Positions 14,148 through 21,404 of a DNA stretch of 29,840 nucleotides are shown here, piece after piece. The notes under the pieces are model-generated. The model worked only from the letters and a program-made list of their open reading frames with translations. It did no database searches and was not told the origin of the DNA. A program made the position numbers and the translations under genes. Source of the stretch: a virus; IMG/VR virus record IMGVR_UViG_3300044996_000836, positions 1 to 29,840 of that record; one strand, 5' to 3'. How positions within the stretch are numbered: position 1 is the first letter of the stretch; every line of letters starts with the position of its first letter.

Positions 14148-15128
14148 ATGACCGACAACGCGAAGACGCAAGAGCGGGAACTGACGGACCTCTGCGCGAA
14201 GATCCGCGCGTGGCAGGAGGCCCGCAAGCTGAGCGACTCGGCGATGCTGCGCCGTTTCGTGGATCTGGGCTCCACGAAGACCTTCACGCGCATCATCAAG
14301 GGCGACACGGAGCAGATGGACATCGAACGCCAACTGGCGAACTACCGCGCCGTGTGGGCGCTGATCGAATCCATCGGGGACACCGACGAGCGCGGCGAGG
14401 CTGGCTATGAGGACCTCTCCGGCGTGGCGGCCCTGCGGCGCGTGCTCCTGGAGGTCTTCAAGGAGAGCGGCAACGGGCGCTTCGTCCTGGTCGAGGGCGA
14501 CACGGGCAGCGGCAAGACGATGGCCGCGAAGATGCTGATGGTCACCTGGGGCCAGCGGATGCTCTTCATCGAGCTCGCGCCGGTCTTCGGCGATTCCCCG
14601 CACCACTTCCTGGGCCTCATCCTGACCGCGCTCGGGCAGAAGGATCTGCCCTTCAACCCGGCGGAGCGGCTCTGGACGGTGGTCGAGGCGTTCACGCAGA
14701 CGCGCCGGTGCCTGGTGATCGACGAGCTTCACCACGCCGGGCCGCGGATCTTGAACACGATCAAGACGATCATCAACCAGACCCCCGGCGAGGTCGTGGG
14801 CCTGGCGATGCCGACGCTCTGGGCGAAGCTGGAGCGCGGCGCGGCCTACGAGGAGTGCCGGCAACTCACCGGCAACCGCCTGGCGGAGCGCGTGCGCCTG
14901 GCGCCGATCAACCGCGGCGACCTGGCGAAGTTCGTCTCGCGCCGCCTGCCAGGGCTCAATGGGGATCTCCCCAAGGCCGTCGCCCTGGTCGAGCAGCACG
15001 CCCGCGCCCGCGGCAACCTGGCCTTCGTGCGGGATTGCTGCCGCCGCGCCGCCGAGCTCTACGACGGCGACAAGATCGACATCGAGTCCTTCTCCCGCGC
15101 CGTGTCCGCCGAGGTGGAGAGCCGCTGA
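14148..15128 (+). CDS. AAA+ ATPase, MuB-type target selector
   Basis: 326 aa. An N-terminal HTH-like part (residues 12-60) precedes an AAA+ domain with Walker A GDTGSGKT (117-124) and Walker B CLVIDE (188-193). The C-terminal domain contains 'RGNLAFVRDCCRRAAELYDG', fitting the helical DNA-binding end of MuB. MuB binds target DNA with ATP, activates the transposase and gives target immunity. It follows the transposase directly, as in Mu, and has a strong ribosome binding site (GGAGAAGGAAG). Confidence 0.9.
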   Translation: MTDNAKTQERELTDLCAKIRAWQEARKLSDSAMLRRFVDLGSTKTFTRIIKGDTEQMDIERQLANYRAVWALIESIGDTDERGEAGYEDLSGVAALRRVLLEVFKESGNGRFVLVEGDTGSGKTMAAKMLMVTWGQRMLFIELAPVFGDSPHHFLGLILTALGQKDLPFNPAERLWTVVEAFTQTRRCLVIDELHHAGPRILNTIKTIINQTPGEVVGLAMPTLWAKLERGAAYEECRQLTGNRLAERVRLAPINRGDLAKFVSRRLPGLNGDLPKAVALVEQHARARGNLAFVRDCCRRAAELYDGDKIDIESFSRAVSAEVESR

Positions 15129-15130
15129 AC

Positions 15131-15298
15131 ATGAACGGCGACGAGCAGATCTGCATCGTGGAGGACCTCGAAGAGGTTGGGGACCGCGCCCGCGCGGCCC
15201 TGGCCGGCGGCCGCAGCACGGCCGCGGAATGGACCGGGATCCAGACCGAGTTGGAGATGATCGTGGCGGCCATCGCGCGAATGCTGGCCGGCCGGTGA
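15131..15298 (+). CDS. Small acidic early protein
   Basis: 55 aa starting 2 nt after the MuB-like stop. Acidic N-terminus ('GDEQICIVEDLEEVGDRARA') and a helical C-terminus ('ELEMIVAAIARMLAGR'). No family recognised. Likely translated by re-initiation; short helical proteins between MuB and Gam are common in Mu-like phages. Confidence 0.55.
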   Translation: MNGDEQICIVEDLEEVGDRARAALAGGRSTAAEWTGIQTELEMIVAAIARMLAGR

Positions 15299-15309
15299 AA
15301 GGAGACCCC

Positions 15310-15843
15310 ATGACCAAGACCGAGAAGATGCGCGCCGCGGCGATGGGCCGCGCCGAGGTCGAGTTGCTCGTGCGCGAGCTCTGCTTTGCAAGCGTCGCGA
15401 TCGACGAATCGACAGCGAAGATGAACGAGGAACTCGCCCAGGTCCGCAGCCGCTACGAGCCCGAGCTCGCGGCGCAGCGGGCGACGTATGAGGGCCTGTT
15501 CGCCATAGCCGAGGAGTGGGCCGCCGCACATCCGCAGGAGTTCGCCAGCCGCAAGAGCATCGCCATGGTGCACGGCACGGTGGGCTACCGCACCGGGCAG
15601 CCCACGTTGAGTCCGATCCGCGGCATGACCTGGGAGAAGGTCCTCAGCGTGCTCAAGAGCCTCCGGCCGGCGTTCGTGCGCGTGAAGGAGGAGATCGACA
15701 AGCAGGGCCTCACGGCCGCCGCCGCGGACCTCGGCGAGGAGAACCTCAAGACGCTCGGCCTGCGCCTCACGCAGGCGGAGCGGTTCTACGTCGATGTGAA
15801 CAAGGAGGCCGCAACGGCGCCCGAAGCGCCGCCGGCGGCCTGA
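15310..15843 (+). CDS. gam: Host-nuclease inhibitor Gam
   Basis: 177 aa. The Mu Gam family pattern is clear: a long N-terminal helix that includes 'RELCFASVAIDESTAKMNEELAQ' and 'YEPELAAQRATYEGLFAIAEEW', then the strand region 'SIAMVHGTVGYRTGQPTLSP' and a C-terminal helix region with 'NLKTLGLRLTQAERFYVDV'. Gam is a Ku-like dimer that binds double-strand DNA ends and protects them from RecBCD-type exonucleases during infection. A ribosome binding site (AAAGGAGA) precedes the ATG. It follows the transposition genes as in Mu. Confidence 0.9.
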   Translation: MTKTEKMRAAAMGRAEVELLVRELCFASVAIDESTAKMNEELAQVRSRYEPELAAQRATYEGLFAIAEEWAAAHPQEFASRKSIAMVHGTVGYRTGQPTLSPIRGMTWEKVLSVLKSLRPAFVRVKEEIDKQGLTAAAADLGEENLKTLGLRLTQAERFYVDVNKEAATAPEAPPAA

Positions 15844-15853
15844 GGGGAGAACG

Positions 15854-16102
15854 ATGAACCTGCTGATCGACTGGGAAGGCGAAGCGCGGAAGTGGCGGGA
15901 ATGCGCGCTGGCCACGCTGGCGGCGCTGCTCATCCTGGCCGCCTTCTGCGCCGGCCGCCTGCAGGCGCCCCGCGGCGCCGCCGCGGCGGACCGCACGATC
16001 CGACTGGTGCTCGACATTGGCGACGGCCTGAAGAAGCCGGCCGCGGAAACGGCCGGCGCCGACCTGCTGGCTCCGCTGCTGCCGGAGGAGGCCGGGCGAT
16101 GA
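15854..16102 (+). CDS. Small single-pass membrane protein
   Basis: 82 aa with GAGGGGAG upstream. A membrane helix lies at residues 17-34 ('CALATLAALLILAAFCAG') after a short charged N-terminus; the C-terminal part is polar and Ala/Pro-rich. Not recognised. Small early membrane proteins in phages may alter host physiology. Ends with an ATGA overlap to the next gene. Confidence 0.58.
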   Translation: MNLLIDWEGEARKWRECALATLAALLILAAFCAGRLQAPRGAAAADRTIRLVLDIGDGLKKPAAETAGADLLAPLLPEEAGR

Positions 16103-16647
16103 CCCGAGCCGATAGCATCGAGCGCGCGATGAGCGGTGCGAGCGGCTCGCCGCTCTCACGGCTGCAGAAGCAGCGGATCTGCATGCTCGCCGAGCGGGCC
16201 TGGATCGCCGCCGGGCGGGAGCACTTCGACCCGGCCGCGGCGGCGGCGAATGATCCGCTGGCCCTGTCGGCGTCCGAGGCCCTGGAGCTTTGGCGCCACG
16301 AGGAACAGCAGAAGGCGTGCGGGCTCAAGCACCTCACGGCCTGCAGCCAGCGCGAGTTTCCGCGGCTCATGGCGCACTTCCTCGGCCTGCTGGGCCGGCC
16401 GGAGTCGGCCTGGTGGGCGGAACGCGCCGTCATGGACCCGGCCCGCCAGGCGCGCGCCAGGCTGGAGCGGACCTTCCAGGAGGTCTCCGGCGTCATCGAG
16501 CGGCCGGCGGAGTACGCCGCGGCGATCGCTCGCTCGAAGTTCAAGACCACCGACCTCGCCAGCCTGTCGGCGCGGCAGACCTGGACGCTCGTTTTCGACC
16601 TGCGCCGGGCGGCGCAGAAGCGCAGGGCGCATGGGAGGGCGGTATGA
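16099..16647 (+). CDS. Unknown early protein (GemA/gp16 position)
   Basis: 182 aa, mostly helical. 'SRLQKQRICMLAERAWIAAG' near the N-terminus and 'ASLSARQTWTLVFDLRRAAQKR' at the C-terminus vaguely recall the two helical ends of Mu gp16 (GemA, DUF1018), and the gene lies where gp16 would be, but the middle is not similar enough for me to assign it. Starts with an ATGA overlap and ends with another. Confidence 0.6.
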   Translation: MTRADSIERAMSGASGSPLSRLQKQRICMLAERAWIAAGREHFDPAAAAANDPLALSASEALELWRHEEQQKACGLKHLTACSQREFPRLMAHFLGLLGRPESAWWAERAVMDPARQARARLERTFQEVSGVIERPAEYAAAIARSKFKTTDLASLSARQTWTLVFDLRRAAQKRRAHGRAV

Positions 16648-16781
16648 GGCGCGCCAGAATCGCCTATAGCGGGCCGCAACTGCCGGGGGGCCATGCTGAC
16701 CCGTCCGGCGGATCAAATCCAATCCGCCGAGGTTTGCCGACCCTTGGCGGGCATCCTGACCTTGCGAGGACCGAGCGATGA
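16644..16781 (+). CDS. Mini-ORF overlapping RNA hairpins
   Basis: 45 codons starting at ATG 16644 with ATGA junctions at both ends, which is the coupling rule of this operon and the main reason to list it. The peptide (Gly/Pro/Arg-rich, no hydrophobic core) does not look like a folded protein. The DNA holds a perfect 8-bp hairpin and more inverted and direct repeats, so the frame may serve as a translated spacer or leader. Confidence 0.4.
   Translation: MRRARIAYSGPQLPGGHADPSGGSNPIRRGLPTLGGHPDLARTER
16706..16729 (+). repeat. Inverted repeat (hairpin) in early operon
   Basis: CGGCGGAT (16706-16713) and ATCCGCCG (16722-16729) form a perfect 8-bp stem with an 8-nt loop. A second, imperfect stem GCCGAGG/CCTTGGC follows directly. 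Flanking copies of a similar sequence, GGCCATGCTGACC and GGGCATCCTGACC, occur before and after. Candidate operator or RNA control element. Confidence 0.5.
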
Positions 16782-17089
16782 AGCCGGTGGACATCCGCAA
16801 CGCGGCCTTTGCGGAGATTGAGGGCCGCCTCGAAGGCGACCGGCGCGAGGTCTACGAGACGATGCGGCGCACCGGCCCGGCGACGACTCGCACGCTCGCT
16901 GAGCGGATGCAATGGGACCCGCTGTCCGTCCGCCCGCGGGTGACGGAGCTCTACCAGTTGGGGCTGGTCATCCTGACCGGCCGCGAAGGCCGCGAGGGCG
17001 TCTACATGGCCGTGCCGATCTCCGAGGCGCGGGACCAGTTCCTGATGGCGAAGGCGCTGCACGCCGAACAGATGAGGCTGGCGGTATGA
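16778..17089 (+). CDS. Winged-helix protein
   Basis: 103 aa. Helix-turn-helix plus wing: 'REVYETMRRTGPATTRTLAERMQWDPLSVRPRVTELYQLGLVILTGR', the MarR/ArsR-like pattern (residues 22-70). The rest is helical. It could be a transcription regulator or a small replication accessory protein of the kind used to re-open helicase loading. Both ends overlap neighbours by 4 nt. Confidence 0.72.
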   Translation: MKPVDIRNAAFAEIEGRLEGDRREVYETMRRTGPATTRTLAERMQWDPLSVRPRVTELYQLGLVILTGREGREGVYMAVPISEARDQFLMAKALHAEQMRLAV

Positions 17090-17652
17090 GGATCCCGCTC
17101 GAAACGGCCGACCGTTGGGCAGCGCAGATTGTAGGGGAACTGCGGCCAATGTGCTCCCGCATCGAGATCGCCGGCAGCATCCGCCGGCGCCGGCCTCACG
17201 TCGCCGATATCGACCTGGTCATCGAGCCGAAAGACGTGGCGTCGGGCTTGCTTGTGCGCGAGCGCCTCCAGGCCCCTGCCGCAAACGTCATCGCCGCCGG
17301 CCGGGAGACGATCATCGTGACGCTGAAGAACGGCGTGCAGGTCGACGCCTGGTTCGCGCACGGCCCCGCGGGCGATCTGTTTGGCGCCGCGCAGAGGCCC
17401 AACTTCGGCGCGCTCCTCCTCACCCGAACTGGCAGCCGCGAGTTCAACATCTGGCTCGTTTCGTGGGCCAAGCGCCGCGGACTCCAATGGAAGCCCCACG
17501 CCGGAGTGTTCCATTATGGCCGCTGCATCGCGGCGGAGACCGAAGAGACCATCTTCGACGCCCTCGGCATGCCGGCCATTCCGCCCGAGAAGCGCGAGGT
17601 GGGCGCGAACGCTGCGGGTGAGCGGCCCTTGCCCGCGAGAGGAGACGCATGA
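17086..17652 (+). CDS. Minimal family X DNA polymerase (palm plus thumb only)
   Basis: 188 aa. The palm has the PolX nucleotidyltransferase signature 'IEIAGSIRRRRPHVADIDLVIEP' split as Gly30-Ser31 and Asp41/Asp43, with the third carboxylate in 'VQVDAWF' (Asp87). The thumb signature follows: 'LLTRTGSREFNIWL', 'AKRRGLQW', 'TEETIFDALGMPAIPPEKRE' (112-171). The N-terminal 8-kDa lyase domain and the fingers/HhH region of Pol beta are absent, and so is the PHP nuclease of bacterial PolX. It probably fills short gaps in DNA, which would fit repair of transposition junctions. ATGA overlaps on both sides place it in the early operon. Confidence 0.85.
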   Translation: MRIPLETADRWAAQIVGELRPMCSRIEIAGSIRRRRPHVADIDLVIEPKDVASGLLVRERLQAPAANVIAAGRETIIVTLKNGVQVDAWFAHGPAGDLFGAAQRPNFGALLLTRTGSREFNIWLVSWAKRRGLQWKPHAGVFHYGRCIAAETEETIFDALGMPAIPPEKREVGANAAGERPLPARGDA

Positions 17653-17915
17653 CCGCACCGATCCAGAAAACCGCGGGCAGGGGTACGCTCGGGCCGCATG
17701 TTGGGCCGCCCGAGGTCCTCCCGCCGACAACCGATCTCCGCACATTCCTCATGCGGCTGCACCGGCTCACCGAGGACGCCGGAAACATCGAGTGGCCGGA
17801 CCCGGTGGCGACCATGAACGCCATCGCGCTCGTGGACATCCTCCGCGAGCGCATGATGAGGAGGCCCAACGCCACCTCGCCCGGCTCGAAACAACCGGGG
17901 AAAGGCTCGCCGTGA
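17649..17915 (+). CDS. Unknown small early protein
   Basis: 88 aa with an ATGA overlap to the polymerase gene and GAGAGGA upstream. Pro/Thr-rich ends flank one helical region ('LRTFLMRLHRLTEDAGN ... ATMNAIALVDILRERMM'). No motif recognised. Confidence 0.55.
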   Translation: MTAPIQKTAGRGTLGPHVGPPEVLPPTTDLRTFLMRLHRLTEDAGNIEWPDPVATMNAIALVDILRERMMRRPNATSPGSKQPGKGSP

Positions 17916-18193
17916 CAGACCACGCAACGCCGGCGAGGACGGATGCGGTCCGAGGTGGGGTTCGGCCTGATTGCGTTGTCATTCACGTGCGCCCGCTGGG
18001 CGAAGCGTGGCGACACGTCTACGTCGGCCGTGTCCAAGGTCTCGGCATCACGGCACGTCACAGCGGCGCCCCCGAGCGCGCAGCCGAGCGCTGCGCGGCG
18101 AAAGTGTACGGCGCCGACAGATTCACCCTCCAGCGCTATGGCCAGGCGAACACCTGGCTCGCTTCGCCGAACGAGCCGGGAGGGCCGCGATGA
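17912..18193 (+). CDS. Unknown small early protein
   Basis: 93 aa from GTG 17912 (GTGA overlap). Strand-like 'DCVVIHVRPLGEAWRHVYVGRVQGLG' is followed by a helix ('APERAAERCAAKVYG') and a basic/aromatic end. The longer frame open from 17381 is a shadow of two earlier genes. Not recognised. Confidence 0.52.
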   Translation: MTDHATPARTDAVRGGVRPDCVVIHVRPLGEAWRHVYVGRVQGLGITARHSGAPERAAERCAAKVYGADRFTLQRYGQANTWLASPNEPGGPR

Positions 18194-18573
18194 CTGTCCG
18201 CTTCGTCAAGCCGACCTCCGACGATCTGCTGGCCTACGCCCGCGAGATCGGCTTCCGCGGCTTCGACGCCGGGCGCTTCCTGGACCACTACGAGATGGTG
18301 GGCTGGGTCACGGGGCGCAACCGCGCGCCCATGCGCGACTGGAAGGCCGCCGTGCGCCTGTGGCGCCGCAACGCGCGGGACTGGGCCGCCGAGCGCGGCG
18401 CCGGAGGCGGGCTGGAGGACGACCCGACGGTCCTCGACTATGCGCGCCAGGCCCGGCGGATCATCACGGAGGAGCGCGGAATGAACATCGGGCTGTTCTA
18501 CGACAAGGTCCGCGACGCGATCGGCCCGGACGGCCTGGCTCGCGTGCGGCGGGTGGCGGAGGGGCAGAAGTGA
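18190..18573 (+). CDS. Phage replication-protein C-terminal-like module
   Basis: 127 aa. Residues 1-60 carry a pattern well known at the ends of phage replisome-organiser proteins: 'VKPTSDDLLAYAREIG', 'DAGRFLDHYEMVGWVTGRN', 'MRDWKAAVRLWRRN'. Here it stands alone with a helical tail. The module may recruit a helicase or loader; its exact function is unknown. ATGA at the start, GTGA at the end. Confidence 0.68.
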   Translation: MTVRFVKPTSDDLLAYAREIGFRGFDAGRFLDHYEMVGWVTGRNRAPMRDWKAAVRLWRRNARDWAAERGAGGGLEDDPTVLDYARQARRIITEERGMNIGLFYDKVRDAIGPDGLARVRRVAEGQK

Positions 18574-19007
18574 AGGCGACGAAGCGAGGAGGAGCGGCGT
18601 TGAAGACTCTGACCACCACGGCCGAGAAGCTGAAAGACGCAACTCGACCGCCGGTATACCAGGTTGCCCCGAACCTCTGGGCGCCTGACCCGGCGGCGGA
18701 CGGGATCCCGGAGATGACTCTCGCCCGGTTCGTCGAGGAGCGCCCCGGCGCGTACCGGCTGGTGCCCGTGATGGAGTCCATGGCCCGCGTGAACGCGGAC
18801 CTACTGAAGAGGATCGGGATGCCGAGCCAGTTCCTTACGCTCTACCGGCTGGCGCGGGCGGGCTTCATCGAGATGATCCGCATTGCGCCGCACACGTACC
18901 TCCTGAACCTGGACTCCTGGTACAATCACGTTCGCCGCTGCGCCGAGGACGAGGAGTTCTGGGAGAAGGGCCGCGGCAACCGGGAGGAGTACCGCAAGGC
19001 GCTGTAG
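18570..19007 (+). CDS. HTH-like protein at end of early operon; candidate late activator
   Basis: 145 aa from GTG 18570 (GTGA overlap). The C-terminal half has an HTH-like string of helices: 'MARVNADLLKRIGMPSQFLTLYRLARAGFIEMIRIAPHTYLLNLDSW', with a strand pair resembling a wing or excisionase-like fold. It is the last gene before the head genes, where Mu encodes its activators Mor and C. It is not similar to Mor/C by eye. If the 16-nt late motif is an activator site, this is the best-placed product to bind it. Confidence 0.55.
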   Translation: MKATKRGGAALKTLTTTAEKLKDATRPPVYQVAPNLWAPDPAADGIPEMTLARFVEERPGAYRLVPVMESMARVNADLLKRIGMPSQFLTLYRLARAGFIEMIRIAPHTYLLNLDSWYNHVRRCAEDEEFWEKGRGNREEYRKAL

Positions 19008-19010
19008 CCC

Positions 19011-20576
19011 ATGGCGACGATCCTCAAGACCCCTGTCCCGCACGCCGAGGCCGCCGCGTTCATCCGGTCGAAGCCGGCCGTCGGCCGCTCGGTCTTCGAC
19101 CGGCTGCTCCCGGAGATCAAGGGGCGCGCGTTCACCATCACCGGCATCCAGTGCGCGGACACGCTGCAGAGGGCTCGCGACCTGATCGCGGCGCTCCCGG
19201 AAGGCGCCGACTGGGACACGCAGAAGGGGAGGCTGATCTCGGAGATCTCGCCCTACCTGGTCGACAGCAACGCCGACCCGGAGGCGCGCGAGAAGCAGGT
19301 CGCCGCGGCCTCGCGCCGGGCGGAGATCCTGATGCGCCTGCACGGCTTCCAGGCCTACGCGACGGCGCAGCACGAGGTGATGGAGCGGCAACGCGACGCC
19401 TTTCCGTTCTGGATGTATCAGACCTTCGGCGACGGCCGCGTGCGGCCGAGCCACACGGCGCTGGACGGCATCATCCTGCCGGCCGACCACCCGTTCTGGG
19501 CGGACCACTCGCCGCCGTGGGAATGGGGATGCCGGTGCAACAAGGTGCCGGTGACGGCGGAGGAGGCCGAGGCCGCCGCCGGCGCGAAGGCGAACTCCGC
19601 CGCCGGATGGGCGCCGGGGCCGGCCGTCGTGAAGCGCATGGAGCAGACGGGCATGCTCGACCGCGGCGACGGCAAGCCGGTCGACGTCCGCAGCCCGAAG
19701 CAACGCGCGATCGAGTCGGGCGAGGACCCGGCGGCGAAGTACTCCTGGAACCCGGCCGACATGCGCCTCCCCCTGGACGAGCTCGCGAAGCGCTACGACG
19801 CGACGACCTGGGCGGCATTCCGCAAGTGGGCGGAGGCGCAGACGATCAAGACGAACGACGGCGAGATGCCGGTCTGGTCCTGGCTCAGCGGCACGAAGAT
19901 CCTGCCGCCCACCGCTCCGGTTGTCATTCCGCCGGTCCCGCCGCCTCCGCCGCCGGCGACGGTCATCCCGCCGGCGCCCGCCGGCAAGGGCACGCCCGTG
20001 AGTGGCGCGCTGATCGTCGGGCCGAAGGGCGCGCACGGGAAGGACATCAAGGAGGCGCTCATCGCGCTCGACGCCGTCCACGGAGACGGCAAGCTCCCGA
20101 AGATCACGATCGACCACCGGGCCGGGACTTCGCTCGGCGTATACCGCTCCAACTACAAGGGCGAGGCGGTGGGGATCGGAGTGAAGGCGGCCTCAAAGGG
20201 CGGCACGCACGTCCTGATGACCACCGCGCACGAGGCCGGCCACTTCCTCGACCACCAAGCGTTCTCGCCCGGCAAGTTCGCTTCCGAGACGAACGCGAAG
20301 TTCGCCGCCTGGCGTGATGCGATCGACAAGTCGGCGGCGCTGGCCGATCTCGACAACGCGTCGGTGTCAGGCAAGAGCTACTGGAAGTCACGTCGCGAAC
20401 TGTGGGCGAGATCCTACTCGCAGTTCATCGCGACGAAGAGCGGCGATCAGCGTATGCTGGCCGAACTGAAGGCGATCCGCGAGGGTCATGCGCCGTGGCG
20501 GCAGTGGGCGGATGACGACTTCAAGCCGATCGCGAAGGCGATCGAGGAGATCCTCAAAGGGGAGGGCTGGATGTGA
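19011..20576 (+). CDS. MuF head protein with C-terminal metallopeptidase-like domain
   Basis: 521 aa. Residues 1-185 are the MuF (SPP1 gp7/Mu gp30) domain, ending with the family signature 'RVRPSHTALDGIILPADH ... PPWEWGCRCNKVPV'. A linker region contains a striking Pro-rich stretch (299-323). The C-terminal domain (330-521) is a zincin: HEAGH at 407-411 with a likely third ligand Glu463 in 'RRELWARSYSQFI'. MuF proteins ride in the capsid, and many temperate-phage MuF proteins carry toxin domains at their C-terminus. The next gene starts inside its stop (GTGA) and could encode an immunity partner. The enzyme could instead process capsid or host proteins after ejection. Confidence 0.88.
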   Translation: MATILKTPVPHAEAAAFIRSKPAVGRSVFDRLLPEIKGRAFTITGIQCADTLQRARDLIAALPEGADWDTQKGRLISEISPYLVDSNADPEAREKQVAAASRRAEILMRLHGFQAYATAQHEVMERQRDAFPFWMYQTFGDGRVRPSHTALDGIILPADHPFWADHSPPWEWGCRCNKVPVTAEEAEAAAGAKANSAAGWAPGPAVVKRMEQTGMLDRGDGKPVDVRSPKQRAIESGEDPAAKYSWNPADMRLPLDELAKRYDATTWAAFRKWAEAQTIKTNDGEMPVWSWLSGTKILPPTAPVVIPPVPPPPPPATVIPPAPAGKGTPVSGALIVGPKGAHGKDIKEALIALDAVHGDGKLPKITIDHRAGTSLGVYRSNYKGEAVGIGVKAASKGGTHVLMTTAHEAGHFLDHQAFSPGKFASETNAKFAAWRDAIDKSAALADLDNASVSGKSYWKSRRELWARSYSQFIATKSGDQRMLAELKAIREGHAPWRQWADDDFKPIAKAIEEILKGEGWM

Positions 20577-20800
20577 CAATCAACGACGTTCTCTCGGCAG
20601 TTCAGAATGATCCGGAGTCGATCGCGAAGGCCCGTAAGGACTTGGCCGCGCTTGGCGTGCCGGCCGGCGAGATCGACTTCGAGATCCTGATCGCCCTGGG
20701 CGGTAGCGATGTCATCACGGCCGACGGCGACGGCACCGAGTACTACGACCGAGGCGACGGGAAGCGCGTCCGCGTCGACTCGATCCGCTGGCCGAAGTAG
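20573..20800 (+). CDS. Small acidic protein coupled to MuF-metallopeptidase (possible immunity protein)
   Basis: 75 aa from GTG 20573, overlapping the MuF stop by 4 nt. Acidic, with helices in the first half ('DVLSAVQNDPESIAKARKDLAALG') and strands in the second ('DGDGTEYYDRGDGKRVRVDSIRW'). It has no counterpart in Mu between gp30 and gpG. Size, acidity and coupling to a toxin-like domain are what an inhibitor would show, but no sequence family is recognised. Confidence 0.6.
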   Translation: MTINDVLSAVQNDPESIAKARKDLAALGVPAGEIDFEILIALGGSDVITADGDGTEYYDRGDGKRVRVDSIRWPK

Positions 20801-20804
20801 GACC

Positions 20805-21323
20805 ATGCAGGCGCGCTTCACAGTCTCGCGCGATCTCCTCACACCGGCGCTGCGGAAGAAGGCCGCGGCCCTCTCCGGCAGTGGGCGCCGCGCGCTCCTG
20901 GAGCAGATGGGCCTCTCCCTGGCGTCGATCGCCCAGCGCGCCTTCAACGACGCGAGCCTACGGCCGTCGGCGTGGGCGCCGCGACGATCCGGGGATGGCG
21001 ACCGGCCGCTCCTCAAGCGCTCCGGCCTGCTCTGGAAGTCGCCTCGGATCGCCGCGCTGGACGACCGCCGCGTGACCGTCGGTTCCGACCGGCCCTACGC
21101 CTCCGCCCACCAGTTCGGCACTGGCGCGTACACGATCCGGCCGAAGTCGAAGCGCGCGCTCTTCTGGCCCGGCGCCAGGCACCCGGTGAAGGCGGTTCAT
21201 CACCCCGGCCTGCCGGCGCGGCCGTTCTTCCCGTTCGACACTTCTGGCAAGATCACTCCGACCGCCGCGCAGAAGATTCGCACGGCCGCCATGGCAAAGC
21301 TGAAGGCGCTGCTGGGGGCCTGA
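20805..21323 (+). CDS. Virion morphogenesis protein, Mu gpG (gp31) family
   Basis: 172 aa from ATG 20805. Matches the 'phage virion morphogenesis' family: 'PLLKRSGLLWKSPRI', 'VTVGSDRPYASAHQFGTG', and the end '...GLPARPFFPFD'. In Mu the protein is found in head-tail assembly, with similarity to P2 gpS tail-completion proteins. It sits after MuF as expected. Confidence 0.85.
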   Translation: MQARFTVSRDLLTPALRKKAAALSGSGRRALLEQMGLSLASIAQRAFNDASLRPSAWAPRRSGDGDRPLLKRSGLLWKSPRIAALDDRRVTVGSDRPYASAHQFGTGAYTIRPKSKRALFWPGARHPVKAVHHPGLPARPFFPFDTSGKITPTAAQKIRTAAMAKLKALLGA

Positions 21324-21346
21324 GGCTGCGTCAATCCGCCCGCCCC

Positions 21347-21397
21347 GTTTCAAAACCCGCACCATGCCATGAACCGATTGCGGCGCGCGCGTAGTCT
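21347..21397 (+). promoter_or_regulatory. Leaderless late promoter, copy C (protease/capsid block)
   Basis: GTTTCAAAACCCGCAC (21347-21362), 29 nt, TAGTCT (21392-21397), 7 nt, then GTG at 21405. The motif, the GCGC(A/G)TAG around the -10 and the distance to the start codon equal those of copy A to the base. No -35 box at 17 nt. This promoter sets the start of the protease gene. Confidence 0.7.
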
Positions 21398-21404
21398 GCG
21401 CGCC

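Noticed and set aside
21369-21404. ATG 21369 as start of the protease
   Set aside because: It precedes the predicted -10 box and transcription start of promoter C, has no ribosome binding site, and the GTG at 21405 matches the spacing of copy A exactly.
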